In this document: positions 36,711 through 51,179 of the stretch, one piece after another
Position numbering within the stretch: the stretch's first letter is position 1
Layout: every line of letters starts with the position of its first letter
NCBI RefSeq assembly: GCF_949628215.1
Contig: NC_134276.1
Location: forward strand, 109,840,756 to 109,904,755
DNA: 64,000 nucleotides
Direction: 5' to 3'
Source of the DNA: Phalacrocorax aristotelis
Lineage: Eukaryota; Chordata; Aves; Suliformes; Phalacrocoracidae
Made by a program: the position numbers and the translations under genes
The notes under the pieces: generated by a model
The model's input: the letters and a program-made list of their open reading frames with translations, nothing else
Told to the model about the DNA's origin: nothing
Database searches by the model: none

Positions 36711-37151
36711 ATTATAAATGGAGATCGATTGCTGGATTTAATGACCCAGCTGTTTTCATTACTACAAATGTAAAAAATTGGTCTAGAAAATTATACAGCT
36801 GCTAGCATAGGTGCTTTTTAAGAGGCAGCTTGAAGCGACTTTGTTGCAGTAACTGACTCCTCACAGATGGAAAACAATAACCTCCGCTTTGCATATTTTC
36901 TGGGAAAGATTTAGCTGACAGTGGGACGACATACAAAAAGAACTTTAATTCTGTCCTTCAGTAATGCTAAATGAATGCAATTCACCAGATACCACCTTAA
37001 ACTGGATGAAGGATACCGCTCAGTTTTGCAGGCAGCAGTTAAGACTGTAAGCACCATCCACAAGGGGACAGCATTCACATCCACACTAGAAAGATGCAGT
37101 TTGTGTACATGAAGAACAGAATCAGAGCAGCAGCCATTGCTGAAACCACCC

Positions 37152-37194
37152 AAAAATTAAAAAAAAAAAAAAAAGAAAAAAAAAAGAAAAAAAA
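37152..37194 (+). repeat. A-rich homopolymer tract
   Basis: A run of A broken by single G or TT. No retrotransposed gene copy is recognisable upstream, so I call it a simple repeat and not a poly(A) tail. Confidence 0.9.
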
Positions 37195-37199
37195 GGCGC

Positions 37200-39630
37200 T
37201 TCCTGGATTATGAGTTATGGACAGTGAGAGACGAGAGGTGAGGCTAGACGTGGATGTCAGACGTCAAAACCCATTCAAGTGGAGGATGAGCCTTTTGTTT
37301 CTTAGACAGCAGAGTAACGTACATTGCAATATTAATGCAAACTTTGTGTGAAAGATAAGAATTCTCTGCAATAACAAATAATAGTGTTAAGAGAATGCAA
37401 TTACAAGAATTAGATAGTACTGGAGCAAAATCAGAATGCATCTAACGCAAAGGGAGAAATGCACTAGTATCAAATATTATTCTGATTTTACAGTTCTCAT
37501 CTTCATACTCTCATTGTGCTCCAGCTGGGGGGTAACCCCTCATCCCTCTTCTTTTTCTAGGAGCAAAGGTTTCTTCATCACAGTGCAAGTGAAAGGGATG
37601 CCCTTAAAAATAAAAGGTTTAGCTTCCTTTAATGCAGCACTTAAACAACTTAGAAGAATGAAACTGTTAGCATGACCTGTGTCTAAACATATGCCATAGT
37701 TTTGTATGATTGTCCATGACACCTTTTCACCTCTCTGATGAAGAACAAGGGGATAAAGGCTTCAGAAAAATCCTACAGCTACTTAGTCCCAGACCTACCA
37801 CAAAAATCTACCCTCTTAATTTCTTGTTTAGAAATTCTACACCCAGACTGTCTTATTTTTTAGTAACAGTGCCTTTTGTAACTTGGCTGAAATTCCCACC
37901 TCATTGTGAAGTACTCTCTCTATATATATAGCCTACACAAGCTATTACAGAAAGGATATCACAAAAATAAAAATACAGGGAACAGCAATATCCTTCTCTC
38001 CCTGCACAAGCTCCTTCTTACGCAAGAAATGCCGTTATACCGCCTCCTTCCTGACTTGTCAATTTACCTGCCCTTTATTAAAACACAGACATATGACAGC
38101 AGAAATTATTGCAGTCTGAATTACTTTGAAAGTATACGAATACTGTTCAATAGACCTTGATTTCACTGACATTTTCAATTAAAAAAATAATTATTTGTGA
38201 AAACTAAGCACTATGATATTTATTCTTTCTTGACCTATGTTTTCTTGAGCTTCAAAAGCATGAAATAATGAATGAAATAACTTTTCTATTTATGAACACT
38301 TTTTGTACTTAATTCACTAATTGCTTTGCGTTACTGCTTAATACATCATCACCACAATGTAAAAAAAGGGACTGGTACTAGAATGAAATTCCAACTGTTC
38401 ATAAAACTGTTTTTGACTGAACACTCAAGTCTGCATTTGCAGTCTGTTCAGTAAGAAAGATGTAAAGTGCTAAGCACTATTTTAAAAATCCCGCTTCATA
38501 AATTTTCCAGTATGACATTTTTACTTTTTCCTTACTAATTATATTTATATGTATATAGAGATATATATAAAATTGATAAAACCCCAAGATTACGTGGAAC
38601 AAGATTGCCAAAATATGTTTACTCCCAGAAGGCACCCCTCCATGCTGGTTTCACACTATCGTTGCAGTCATCAGTGGGGCTGATCCTGCAAATAGGGGAA
38701 TTCAAGTAACTTTATTCAGATGGAAAGTGTCTCTGAAAGGATCCGAACTATTTTTCTGAGCACCTATTTTGGATACGTATGTGTCAAATAAGAATCAGAC
38801 TTTAAAAAAGGAAAATAAAGGCATTCTGTACATACTGCAAACAGCAACAGAATGTAGAGGATTCTGCTACAGAAGAAACCTTATTAACAATATGATTTGA
38901 AGATAAACATTTTTGAGAAACATTCAGACAAACCATTTCTACAGCCTTGTTTTAAGAGGTTTCAAAAGTAGGCTAGGGAAAAGCAAAGCATTTTAATAAG
39001 AAAATACAAAATAACACGTTCAATGCCTGCAAAACCAGAATATTTTAAATTTTCTAGACAGTGAAGGTTAAAGCTATCCTGCATTCTCATAGTTCTCTCT
39101 CTCCTTTCAATCAATCTCATTGATTTTTTTTTAAGGGTCAGAGGCTATACCTTCATTGATCAAAGAAACAGCCTGACACAGCGAAAGAGTCTGCCAATTC
39201 CAGACAGATCAATCACACCTTTGTCTGCTTTTGATACATTATGATTATTTATTCTGCATCACCATGACTTTCTGTCGCATGGCTCTTAATGTAATAATGC
39301 TGCTCAGGGATGACAATAAAAAAGGGGGGAGGGGAAATATTCTACTTAAAATATTTTAAGCCTCTCTGGTATTTCTGAAGGTGGCTTATGATGGAACTTG
39401 GCCAACATGTTTGATTTCATTTTTGCCTTGAAAAAGAAGTCCTGTTCTGGTATTTAGCTCTCATTGGTCAGTATTTTGTAGGATTTTATAAGGAGGTCCT
39501 TTGAACACGATTTGTGCAAGTTGTTTTTAGAAAAGTAATTAGATCTTGATAGGACAACAATTATGATCTAAACACAGACATAATTTTCCATGTTTATACA
39601 CTGTTTTAGAAATGTTTTAATAAATAGAAT
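37200..39630. other. AT-rich non-coding stretch
   Basis: No supported gene. A fragment at 38677-38715 (GGGGCTGATCCTGCAAATAG) resembles the GATCCTGCAAA end of an old MITE-like repeat of reptiles and birds. The match is short. Confidence 0.4.
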
Positions 39631-39639
39631 GTAACTGAT

Positions 39640-39910
39640 ACCCGGCTACAGCTACCGACTGCTTTATGACCGTAAAATGAAACTAAATGGTCAGCCTAAA
39701 ATAATTGCTAGGAAATATTGCTGAATAAACAGATATAAGGGCTGAAAAGCTCCTGGCTTTGCAAACTATTATGCCAAAAGCCAGCTAAAGCTTTAGGAAT
39801 TGCCCTATGCGCTCACTGCCTGTTGTGATTGAAAGTTGTATGTTATTATTTATCTTTCTGTAGCATCTGCAAGAAGCCGTTAAAACTACAGTTGGTCTGA
39901 TATCAAATAT
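39640..39910. promoter_or_regulatory. Candidate conserved non-coding element
   Basis: Repeat-free, with retained CpGs (ACCCGGCTACAGCTACCGAC, GACCGTAA, TATGCGCTC, AGCCGTT) and a dense mix of homeodomain-like TAAT/ATTA cores. Texture-based call. Confidence 0.25.
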
Positions 39911-40039
39911 TTTGTTCACATTAGGTAGCCTCTCACTTCACAAGCAGTTGCACTACTTCAGAGAACTCACTTGTGGGTCTTGTGATATTTGTTATAAGTA
40001 AAAGCATTAAAATCCAGTTCTAAAGGTGAAATTGAGAGA

Positions 40040-40110
40040 AGTCAGTGGCAAAATGCCCAGTGACTTCAGTGGAGTCGGAACTTCACTGCAAGAAGTTACA
40101 TCTCAACTCC
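40040..40110. repeat. Possible fossil dispersed repeat (GACTTCAGTGG type)
   Basis: AGAAGTCAGTGGCAAAATGC then CCAGTGACTTCAGTGGAGTC reproduces the inverted GAAGTCAATGG / CCATTGACTTC arrangement of an old amniote repeat. A weaker relative is at 19400-19460. The precise family is not assigned. Confidence 0.4.
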
Positions 40111-40369
40111 TTCAACCCAAGCTACCTTCAGTAGGAAAGCCAGGTCATGGGGTATCACCGGACCATACTCTTAAAAAGAATTTTAAAAATTTAACCCATT
40201 TCTTAGCAAAATAGCTTGCAAAGCTGTGATGAACTCTATGCATCATGCAGCCCCAGCAAAGACAGTGGAACTGTTCAGTAAAATTAAGCATGTAAATCTT
40301 TGCAGAATGAGGATATCAGTTAATAAGACATAACCACTGTCTTGAGAAAATTATTCATTATTCATCTAC

Positions 40370-40515
40370 ATCGTTAGAACATTAGAATAAGATATACGAT
40401 AATCCAAACAACTGGGGCTAGTTTCCGATTTCATTGTGCCTGCTCTGTTAATTATTGTGCACCCGATTTACTATTACGTCAGCATTATTATGTAAAGCGA
40501 AGGTAAGTGGTATAC
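40370..40515. promoter_or_regulatory. Candidate conserved element with CRE-like site
   Basis: Repeat-free; contains TACGTCA at 40475-40481 (CRE-type), TTAATTATT just upstream, and retained CpGs (ATACGATAA, TTCCGATT, CCCGATTT, AGCGAAGG). Candidate enhancer by texture. Confidence 0.25.
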
Positions 40516-40519
40516 TAAG

Positions 40520-43500
40520 CTGAAATATTAAACCCATTAGAAAGGTATGAGTTTGACAGAGTCCCTATATGTATTTGTGTGCATGCCAAGAAATGCATTT
40601 TAAAACCTTTAACTAAAGAAAACTGCCTTCCAGTGATACACTGCAATGCCTAAAAGACATTGCTGAAGTGCTACTGCCACTCTCAAAGGCCAAGAGACCC
40701 TAAAAACGGTTGCTGGCTGACAGCACTACACAAAAACATAGTTTCTTCTGTAAAGAAATAAAGCTGAATGCGCAACATTTCAGAGAAGTTTTGAATAAGT
40801 CTATTTGTCCGGTTTACTTTGCAAAGGCTCTGTAGAAAACAGCACCATAAACACTTTCAGTCCCCACACAAGGGCTAAACAAAGAGTCCTCTTTCTAGCC
40901 ATTTAATCCAGTAATTTATTTTTTCAACCATCACATAAATCGAAACACAGCTGTAACCAATGACTTGCAGATCCAGTTCCCTGCCAGCTGGATCCTGTTC
41001 TGCTGAAGCAGCAAGATTTTTACATTGTTCACTTCTGTACATCTGGAGAAATCATTTGGGTTCAAAGGTGACTAGAAAAGCTCTTTAAATAAACTCAACC
41101 AACAGTGAAGAGAGGCCTAAGTATCTACAAAAGCTACATGGACTTCCATTAAAAAAGTTCTTTTTTTCAAATTAACACATAGAGCGGTTTGCTTCTTCAA
41201 GCATTTCATGATTATGACATTTTAATTGAATTGTACACTCAAATATGTATTTTGATAGCAAAGAAACATTTACTATTTCCCAAGAACTTTCAAACACAGT
41301 GTCGATACTCAAAAGTGATCACCATTAATAGTGTGCACTTACCACATTTAAAAGGATCATCAGAAAAATAGTGATGGAATGAAATAAAATATCAAAAATA
41401 TACATCAATTCATGCATCTTAGCTGTTGCCTGAAATGCTGCTCGACTTTAAATTAAAAAGAAGCAAACAATAAGAAAGCATTGCTGTACTTAGATATGCT
41501 GAACCCAAAATCTCTTAGAAGTTAATCCTTAAAACAGCCTTACTTCAAAAGTCTGCATCATCCCTTACTGCATGAGTCTGTTAGTTAAGCAACAAGAATG
41601 TCCCTGACATTTAAAACTGCACACAGTAAATTGATTACAATGCATCATTTCCTTTAGAAAAGCAATCACAAAGCAAACCAGCTGAATCTTTCAGAGGTAA
41701 ATAACAATGAATATTGAAGGCTCATATAATCTGTATCTTTGATTACTTTTTAGACAAAACAGATGCTCAGATACATTTACAATGGAGGGGGGTTGTGCCT
41801 AGCCCAGGCCCCACTATCAAAAATACTTGCAACATTGAAAATCCCTGTGCTAGGTCTTATCTGCAAATGCATAAACACGCCCTCTTGATTGCAAAATAAA
41901 CCAAAATTTGTCGTCGGATGTGTGTTTCTCTTCAAGCAGGTAAGCAGGACACATCCAGAGCATGCCCCCATTGCTTTGGTAAAGATGCAGTTGCTTTACT
42001 GCACATTGGTAAAAGGTATTTCAAAATTCAGTTAGGGTTCGCTACTGTAATTGCTTCGTTTCCTTTTTTAATACTTACTGTTATAGCTGGTTTGAAACAA
42101 CGCTGATAAAAGTATCCTTTCTGCTTGCCTCTCTGGCCACGTCCCTGTGCTGGCTTTGTGTTATTGCCCGTTATCTCCTCCTCAGAGATTAACTGAGTAG
42201 CTACCTCACCTTCAGCTCTTCCTTCTTGTTGTCTACTCTTGCCTGCGCTTACCCCCTTCACTCATAATTATAGGAATGCACTGTTAAATATGCTATCTGT
42301 GCTCTGTTGTGAAAATAGAAGCATTAAAAAAGTAAAAATAAAAAAGAAGGAAAATGTCATGTCTTTAAAAGCCAGATAAACCAGATAACTCATCTGCAAA
42401 AATTAACATGCACAACTCATAACGGGATAATTACTACATCACTCCGGGGCAAACTTCAGGGTATTGAGACATGCATTTCTGTCCATTAACATGTATAGAT
42501 TTACGTAAACATTCTAAAATTAAAAGTATCTAGTGAGTTTGTACTTAATTACAATGTTTCTGGAAAGCCTTCTCCCTTCAGTTCCTGATGTGTATTTACC
42601 CTTACCTATGGTTGAGTTTTTGCCTGACAACTAATGTAAGTATCACAAAAGGGAGTGAATTTTGACGGAACATAAGCTGCCACTGCCCAGCAATTGAGCT
42701 CCCGCAGTGTCTCCCATGACGAACCTTGCCCAAATGATCAGCGCAATTCAACAGTATAAACTTCATTTACCATCCATTCACCACAGTTCTTTCGCTTCAC
42801 CACGCACAGCCCTCCGTAGTTCAGACTGTCTTGTCAAAACTATTTGCCTCCATTTTTAATGAACAGATTAGGATTTCTTGTCCAATTCAGACATCACCTA
42901 TGGCCCATTATGTAACATTATCTGCCTGCCTGTCTGCCTTGGGTTTCAGGTAAGTTAGATCTGGGTAACTTTGAGTCATAATCTGAAATACACAATTCAG
43001 AGGCCTGGGAGAGTCTAGAAAAATATTGTAACCTGGAAAGAGGTATTATGTACATTTGTTAGGTGCCTTTGGTTGCTTAGAAAACCTCACTTAACTCTCT
43101 CACATCACAGTTGGCAGTACAGATGGTATTCTGATTTATCCAGGAATGTAACTCCCATGGCAGACCCTGAGGCAAAGGCTTTGGTGTTTTTCATATATCT
43201 GGTTTAAAACCTAAGCCCTGCTGAATGAATCTCCCAACTGGAAATCCAACTCACTGAGCTAGAAAGACTGAATCAGAGATTTTTAGATCTGACACGCCAA
43301 TTTCAGAATGTGCTAAGCCAGATCTTCCAATTATCTGTATATCTGTTTGGCAAATGTTATGGGTGCTTCTACCTAGGGGTTTGGGTAATTATGCTTATCT
43401 TCTGTAAGGCATTTTGTTATGCCAGTTTACATTGCAGAGAGTCCTTTACGTAACCTGTACCACTGGGTGCTCTGCAGCAGGGATGAACAACTTGCTAAGG

Positions 43501-46500
43501 CTGGAGTGCCAGACTCCACATACATCTCCTGTATTAAAGACAGAGCTTGTCAATAGAAACTGAACAGGAAGCCAGAAGCTGCTGCCATTTAAAGATGAGT
43601 GATGTTGCCAATCACCGTTTTGGCAGACTCTTGCTCCAGTGCAAGGCAGCAATTCCCATTTGCCAGTTGTCAGTGAGTGTGCAGCCCAGGACCTTCAACC
43701 CGTAGCATAAATCAGGACATATGCCAAAAGAGGAGGTCCTTTCTGCCCTCCCTCCTGACCTCAGTCATTTGTTCCTCCACCTTGTTTGTACTGACACTTG
43801 CATCTCACAGCTGCGTCGTAAAGCAGATTAGGGAACTGACCCAAAAAGCAAACCAGAAGAAATACAAGATTAGTTTGCAGCTGGATCAATCCTTGATCTG
43901 GCTCGTTAAACAGCCACATAAACTTAAGTGCCAGCACAAAAGGCCAGGTGGAAACGAGTGCCACTGGCAAGAGGATGGAGTTCGGCTTTCAGTAGCAACC
44001 TGAACTTAGGCAGAATAGAAGTGGCCCTACACCTAGTTGGAACCAGGAGCCGTGTGAACCATGACCTCTCAAAGTCTTTAGGACACTATGGGTCCATCAT
44101 CTTCTGTCTGTGCACTAGCCTTACTACACTCCCTGGCATGCATGTTGAACCCTGCAATACAAAATTAAAAATACTGTCTGAAGCAAAGATATGAGACTCT
44201 GTTACAGCCAGAGAGAAATTAGAAGATACAGCCAGAGGATAAAAGACTAGACGCTCCAGGAAGTACCATGTAGAAGGCTGTTCAAGGTGGTCAGAATAGT
44301 AAATGAGATATTAGCAACAGTCAAGCAATACACCAAGGCTATAAATAACTGTGAAATCAGGTATTAACAGTAATTATACAACACACAAAGGAGGTGCTGA
44401 GAGATTCTAGTACACTTGAAATGCAAATTACTACCAAGCTAAGGATAGTTGTGACAACAGACTTAAAACCAAAATTAGATCTCTGATTTTCCAGCACTAT
44501 GAAGAATTTTATTTGAACTTTGCCAAAAAGGGCTTAAATGTACCATATACAGATAATTACTTGTACAGTCTTCTCCTTGCATGTATCTCATTCCACTTAT
44601 CCAATTCAGAGCAGTGTTCTCAGTCAATTATTTACAAAGATGAAATAGACTGGCTTAGGGTCTTCATAAAGTCCATTATAGCCATAAACCATATAGAGAG
44701 GATCAATAAATTGTAAGTTATCTCCATACAGTATTCAGCATTTTGCTTCTTTTTTTTTTGTAACGTGCCTATCGCTGATGTAGTCAGTACACTTTTCATT
44801 GGATTTTGATCTACAGGCACACACCACAAGGCAAACATATGCCTTTTCCTTCACAAATAAAGTGCCATCAGACACCGCATCCGTGTTTGTAAATCATTTT
44901 CGAGATGCTGTGTTCTCACACGTGCAATCTGAGAGCAACAACATAAGACAAAACATATCATTGTGAAACATATCACATCCATTACTTATGAAAAAAAAAA
45001 AAGGTGGAATGGCACGATCCACAGCTAGGTCTACGTTGTGCCCTGAATTCCTAAGCAGAACATCTCATCATGATGACTGAGCAATTTCAGCCCAAAAAGG
45101 ACCATGCCTCTCTAGGGATCACAGTATTTGCAAGCGCATCGGAAATCCACGTGATGCATGCATGTGACAGACTCTCCCTGGGAACCCATCAGCTGGCTGA
45201 AAGAGACCAGCAACGTGTGCAGCTGGGCAGCTTAAAGAATTATTGCACATCCAGGAAAAAAGCCTTCCCAAGTCCACACTAATTTACCTTTGAAATAGCC
45301 CCCAAAACATAACTTCCTTTTTAATGAAGTAAATTTGACATAAAATGTTAGCTTAAAGAACTTCATTTGCACATCCTTTAGAGGATATGGCCTTGAGCAT
45401 GGTCCTGAGGAGATGCAGGTATCAGAGAATAAAGGCATCTTTTCTTCATCTTCAATTTTTAGGTTTCAATGGCACCTCAAAAGGCACAGTTTCCTGTGTG
45501 AAATCCTACTGTATGAGCCTTGGCCTTGCCTTCCCAGGGTCCAAAACTGCATCTTAGGACAGCAACAGAAGGAAATTGAGTAAATTTTTCTTAATACACC
45601 TCTTTTCTCCATGAAGAAGTGAAATATGCACTACACTTTAAAAAATATGCTTCCATGCCAGTAGAAGAGATGCCTGTAGGATAACCAACAATATGAGGAA
45701 TGTAAATTTTAGTCCTGCATGTAGCATAAAAATGGCCATAATGATCAAAAGGCCTCCTTGCTCAATATCCTGTCTTCAACACTGTATATAAATGGATGCC
45801 AAAGGTCTTCCTTTGAATTAGATAAGCACAGATGACCCCTCTGACAAAAGACTATGAGGTAGTTATAAGGAAGGAGAACTGGTTTGGATATGATTAAGAG
45901 TGTTGCCAGGTGGGAAAAATGAAACAGCACGGAATTATACTAGCATGTTTTTGGTAATCAAAGGAGGACAAAGGGTACATAGAACAGGTAATGGTATAAC
46001 ATGCTGTTCTCCTACACTCACTAAACCTTCCATTTCTCAGCTCCTCTCTGTTTACCCTGGATATTATTACAGTGATTTCAAAGCTTCTTTGTAATTGTTT
46101 CAAATTCCATTCTATGTTCACCATGAGCAGTGGTAACCACACTGCCTTTGAACACAAGTTGTCTGGTGCAAGGGATCTCTCGTTACCAATATGTGAACTA
46201 CTTCGTACAGTCAGCCCCTAAGTTTGCTGAGCGCAGGTACCCCAGAACACAAAGAAGCAAAGCCAACAAAACCCAACAACAGTAACAGCTAGCCAATAGT
46301 AATGTGGTTTTTAATTACTTTTGGTTTCTCTCTCCATCCTGGAGAGACCTTTTGAGATCCATCTCGGGAGCTCTGCAGAGAAGGAAAAGTTATAAATACA
46401 AGTCCTAATGACAAAATTGGTTATTTCAACTGCGTCTGGGAAGTTTAGAAAGCGGTTTGATGAGATTTTCTCTAGGTGAGTCTGATAAAACATAGTTAAA

Positions 46501-48930
46501 AGCTGTTATGCTGTACATGTAATAAAATACATAACTGACTATTTTAAAGAGAGAATTATTCCACTAATAAAATATACAGGAAGCTAAGTAAATATACTAC
46601 TATATCATACTACTGGAGCATTACCTTTGTAAAGCCGTAAGACAACAACTGAGGGATTTTTATAGTTTTTCCTTTATTAGACGGAAACATAATACCCCTG
46701 TACAGGGTACAGACACCATAAGCACAGTCCTGTATTGCAAACAAACTCTGATCTAGCCAAATGTGTAAGTCCCCAGGTTTATTAAGTGGTTCAATCCAAC
46801 GCAGAAGTGCTAGACTGCTTTGCTAAATCCACCTGCAAGAGAAGTGTCATGTGACCCTTTTCCATCAAAAAGTGGCACTATTAAGCCTTGATGATGTTAG
46901 AATTTTTCAAAAGCATGTCGAAGCACAGTACTTCTTCCTCCTGCCAAACGGTGCCATTACACTTTTTTCATTCTTAAAATTCAGCAAATGAGTCAACAAG
47001 CATTTTCATTATTCAGTAAGCAGTATCAGAAAGCATGAGGCAAACAATATATGTGGACAGGTTTATAACTTCTACCTCTCCATCAATTCTTACAGGTTTC
47101 AATCATTTTAACATTGTCTTCTGCACTCTTGTCACTACTTTAGCTAATGACCTCATAGCAGCAGCTTTCAATTTTAAATACCAGGCATTCACCCCTCCAT
47201 AAATGCGCAGCAAATTACATTACATCGACATGAAGTTTCCCTTTAATGCCAGGAAAAAGTACTTCAACTGTCTTAGTATTCATACTCATGTATTCCCAGA
47301 TTAGAGTGGGGTAAATGAGCGCTAAACATATTCTGCTCATTATTAATCTCATTTCTTACCATTTTTTCAACCATTTTTTGAAAAAGAAAAACACATTATT
47401 TTGCATTCCTTTAAAACCAACATCCATGTGGAGAGGAAAAAAAAAAAAAAGAAAAGAAAAGAAGAAGCAAGGAAAGACCATAAAGTATCAAGTGGCACTC
47501 CACATTCATTCATCCAGAGTCTTGGTACAATTATTAGTGCTCATGATTGCGTGTCCCGGAATCCTCTCACTCTAAATTCCTCCAGGTTGTATTCTACTCT
47601 TAAGAGGCAAAAATTAATTGACTCATTGTCTAATCTGAAGACAGGATTTTTCTTTTAATCTGTAAGAGCTTCAAATATGATGTTAATAGGTGTGAGAGTA
47701 AAATCCACCCTACCTATGTATATTTCAGTTTATTTCCCAAAGGGATAAATAGACTTGATGGAGCAATAGCGTTTCTTTCACAGACCACCTTTTCACTTCA
47801 AAATAAATCAGCTGAAGTGATCTCAAGCAAAGGATTTATCTGTGCAAACCCAGTTATGTCATTCATTAAGGTCTACTCGCTTCTCTCTTTCAGGGCTACC
47901 GTCCGAATTTACCAAAATTGGCATTGGATGTCAGTGCTATTTCCCTGTACCCACAGTAGAAATTAGGAGTACTTGAGATGACACTCGAGCATGGTAAGCG
48001 TGGATAAATGCTGACATTTACTGAGGACCGCTGTAGGTTAGTGAAAGGAGATGTTGTAGTGTCCTTAACGTAAGATCAATGAATCTTACTTTTATGCTAA
48101 AGCAGTCCTGAGCAATGGTTTAAAATCAGCATTGAAATAATCAGAATCCAGATTGTCAGCAGAAGCATGGAAATAAAAACATCATCCATTGTTTTATAGA
48201 AGAATAATCAAGTTGAGTAAAACTGGTAATAATTTAAGTGACTGTAACTAGTAATTTTTTAAATGTAGTAATTTTTAAAATGAACATATGCAGACTGTAT
48301 ATGAAATTCAAACTTTGAAGAGTCTTTCATAGTCGTACAAAACTTGTTTTCTGAATTTAAGTATGTACATAAGCAGTCTGCACTGAAGTGCAATCAATGC
48401 ATAAATGACCACCATGCTCTTAGCAGCTCTGAAAGGAGATCAATGGGAAAAGCAGAGTGACAGGTATCAGTACCAGCTTGGTGAGCAGTACCAGTATGCA
48501 CTTTACAGAGTAAATGCGGAAGACACAACACTGATCGGGAACTAACACAAAGTAAATTAATTGGTGGGGTCCTGATTGTCACAATTCTACTTCATGTTTG
48601 GGTATACAAACATGGTCTGAACATGTCTACCTGCAGATAAAGAATATTTGAACTTAATTTTGGATAACAAGTTAATTTTACATTTTGCTGGGAATAACCT
48701 ACAACGCAGGGACAGGATCCAGAAAATACACGGAAAAGGCAATTCTGAAGGAGACATCTTAGGTTACAAAAAACATTTGTACTTCCATTTTGATATAATA
48801 GTAAAGTACTGTGTAGCATACTCAGGAAGACTTGAGTGAGAAAGCTTGCTCTACACATTTTTTTCTATATAAATTTGGTTCATTGAGACCTATATACAAA
48901 CAAAGAGAATAATTTCTTATTTGGCTACTA
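40520..48930. other. Long non-coding stretch
   Basis: No supported gene across this interval. The open frame at 43677-44003 follows an acceptor-like AG but shows no family motif. A-runs occur at about 44991-45002 and 47436-47450. Nothing here is recognisable as an RNA gene or an intact mobile element. Confidence 0.5.
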
Positions 48931-50820
48931 AGGTATAGCCAAAATTAGCCAAAATTCGCCTAAAATGAGATGTATCAGTCAAATGAACTTTTGCTAGCTC
49001 ATGGAATTCCGGCCAGCCTGTTATCAGAAACACTTTGATAATCTGGAGGGGTTTCACAGAAAGACAAGAGGTATGATCAGGAAGCTGTCAACATTGACTG
49101 GACAAGAACCATCAAGAGAGGTAAATACATAATATTTACAGCCTGCAAGTATTTGTTGGGCATTATCTTCACAGCAAAAGCACAGAGTTTTTCCATACAG
49201 AGTCATAGATGGAAATCAGAATAAGAATTTCCACTTGTGTAACAAGGAATTCTTTTTCCCAATGAAACATTATTTCAAGATAAAGGCTAACTTCTACAGA
49301 ACTGGCTTATACCAAACATGAATAAGGACTAGTCCTTCACTGGCTCAGTAAATATAATGGATCATTTTTACCTCTAGTTCATATGTACTTTCATATAAAA
49401 ATAAGGAAGTCAAAGAACCACATCAGTGCTAAGCATCAATGGAGAGGAGGGACCTCAGAGCACAGCAGCAGTTCAAGGGAAAATAGTTTCACCTGTCTTG
49501 ATAGGGATTGAAAGGACATAGCAATAGCAACACCACAGTGAGAATTCTGCAACCTCCCCATCCAGGGAACAGAGGTTTTTATGAGAATATGAAAATATTT
49601 GAAAATGTAGAAGAGATCAGGAAGTATTTAGGGATTAAGAGGACTATTTAATGACAAAAGAATGATGAAAAAATTTCCATCATGAAAACAGGGAATTTAG
49701 GAATTTACAGGCAGTTTGCAAGTATATCAAAGGACGCAGGGCAAGACACAATTTCCAGAAAGAAGCAAAGAAGGCAAAGAGTAGAATGGTGCCACGGACT
49801 TGCCTTGGAGTGCAGAGTAACTATTACAAGGTTTCAACTCATTTCTTTGGTTTGGGGTTTTTCTGAGATTCTCTGCTGTAATTATGATATGGAACAGCCT
49901 GGCAGAAGATGAGACAGCAATGTATGTTTAGGCAAAATCTAGACCTTTTCTTTATGCTGAACAATAGATGTATGTGAGTACGTTCCACCTGTACCAAGTT
50001 CAAACTAATTTAAGAAATGAGGATGTCAGACCTCTTACCTCCCTTCCCTACAAAAGTCTCTGCACAAGAAATTCCATCAAGAGACTGAATCATGGCCCCT
50101 TTAATGAACGCCTTTTAATGGATTTCCACAAATTCGCTTTTTCAAACATTTTGAAAAGTAAAGTTGTTTGAGCAAGTGCATAATGCTCTTTTCTCCTTGA
50201 AATCTCTTTTAATGAGTTTTGTACATAATACTAAAAAAAGATACATATTTTACAATTTCCTTATTCTCGTCTCTTGCATTCCACTTGGAGGTATACAAGC
50301 AAAGATCACTGCTGTGATTGTGTGTCTGTTCATGGTAAGAATCGTACATTTTTTTTATACAGTCGTGTAGTTCATTTGTTTATACCGTATATGATTTACT
50401 GTTATCTTTACCTTTAAACTGTAGGGAGACACATGTAGCATGTGCCTAGCAGATGCAGAAGAGCAACAGTCTGGCTAACTACAGGTGCAACCCTGTAAAT
50501 CTTAGCTGTGCTAAGTAATAACAAAAGTATGAGCAAGGAACAAGGACTATCCACAGAAACCACTCAGCTGTTTCAACAGCAGCACAGACAGGGTAAACCT
50601 TGTGCCATAGAGCAGGACAGAAGGACTCACTAAGACATTCACTGATACCTCCCCTCTCTGGATTTCTGAGCCAGAAGATGAATCTGTATGGGATACTCAG
50701 CACCCTGTAATGGTTGATCCGACATGCACTTTGATTTCAGTTTGGCTTTACACATATAAATTTTCCTCTCAAATGAAAGCACCTACAAGTTTGCAGTGAC
50801 TAGCACTTAGATACTTATTT
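48931..50820. other. Non-coding stretch
   Basis: A small tandem of the TAGCCAAAAT type lies near 48935-48960. The texture of 49650-49920 could be decayed LINE 3' sequence, but no diagnostic string is present. Confidence 0.45.
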
Positions 50821-50831
50821 AATGAAGAAAA

Positions 50832-50899
50832 TATATTCTTTTTATATACGTAGAATATTTTTCTTTCTATATACTTTTTATATTCTTTTTATATACGTA
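50832..50899 (+). repeat. Direct repeat of 21 nt, 47-nt offset
   Basis: The unit TATATTCTTTTTATATACGT plus A occurs at 50832-50852 and again at 50879-50899, with a partly related segment between. It is a small local duplication. Confidence 0.85.
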
Positions 50900-51179
50900 A
50901 AATCTGTATCTCCTCGCTTTCACAGAATCTTCATTTACTGTTGTACTGTGGAAAGAGGCACAACATATTTACTTGGAAATAGATTGTTTTCTTCCCTCCT
51001 TTTGTTCATTTCTCCACTAACACAGCAGTCGGAATAAGAGATGATGCTGCATTACATGCTATCATCTGTACTGTACGTAGATTAGTATTGCACAGATAGG
51101 ATCCTGTTGCCATCGCTTCTTATTTTGTGGTGAGGGGTTTCTTTTATCTGAAGGATTTATAAGGGGAGGGGAAAGGCCA

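Noticed and set aside
37152..37194. A-rich run as a processed-pseudogene tail
   Set aside because: No coding-like or target-site-duplicated sequence precedes it. The run is interrupted and fits simple slippage.
43677..44003. Plus-strand frame after an acceptor-like CATCTCACAG
   Set aside because: There is no partner exon, no poly(A) signal close behind, and composition typical of non-coding DNA.
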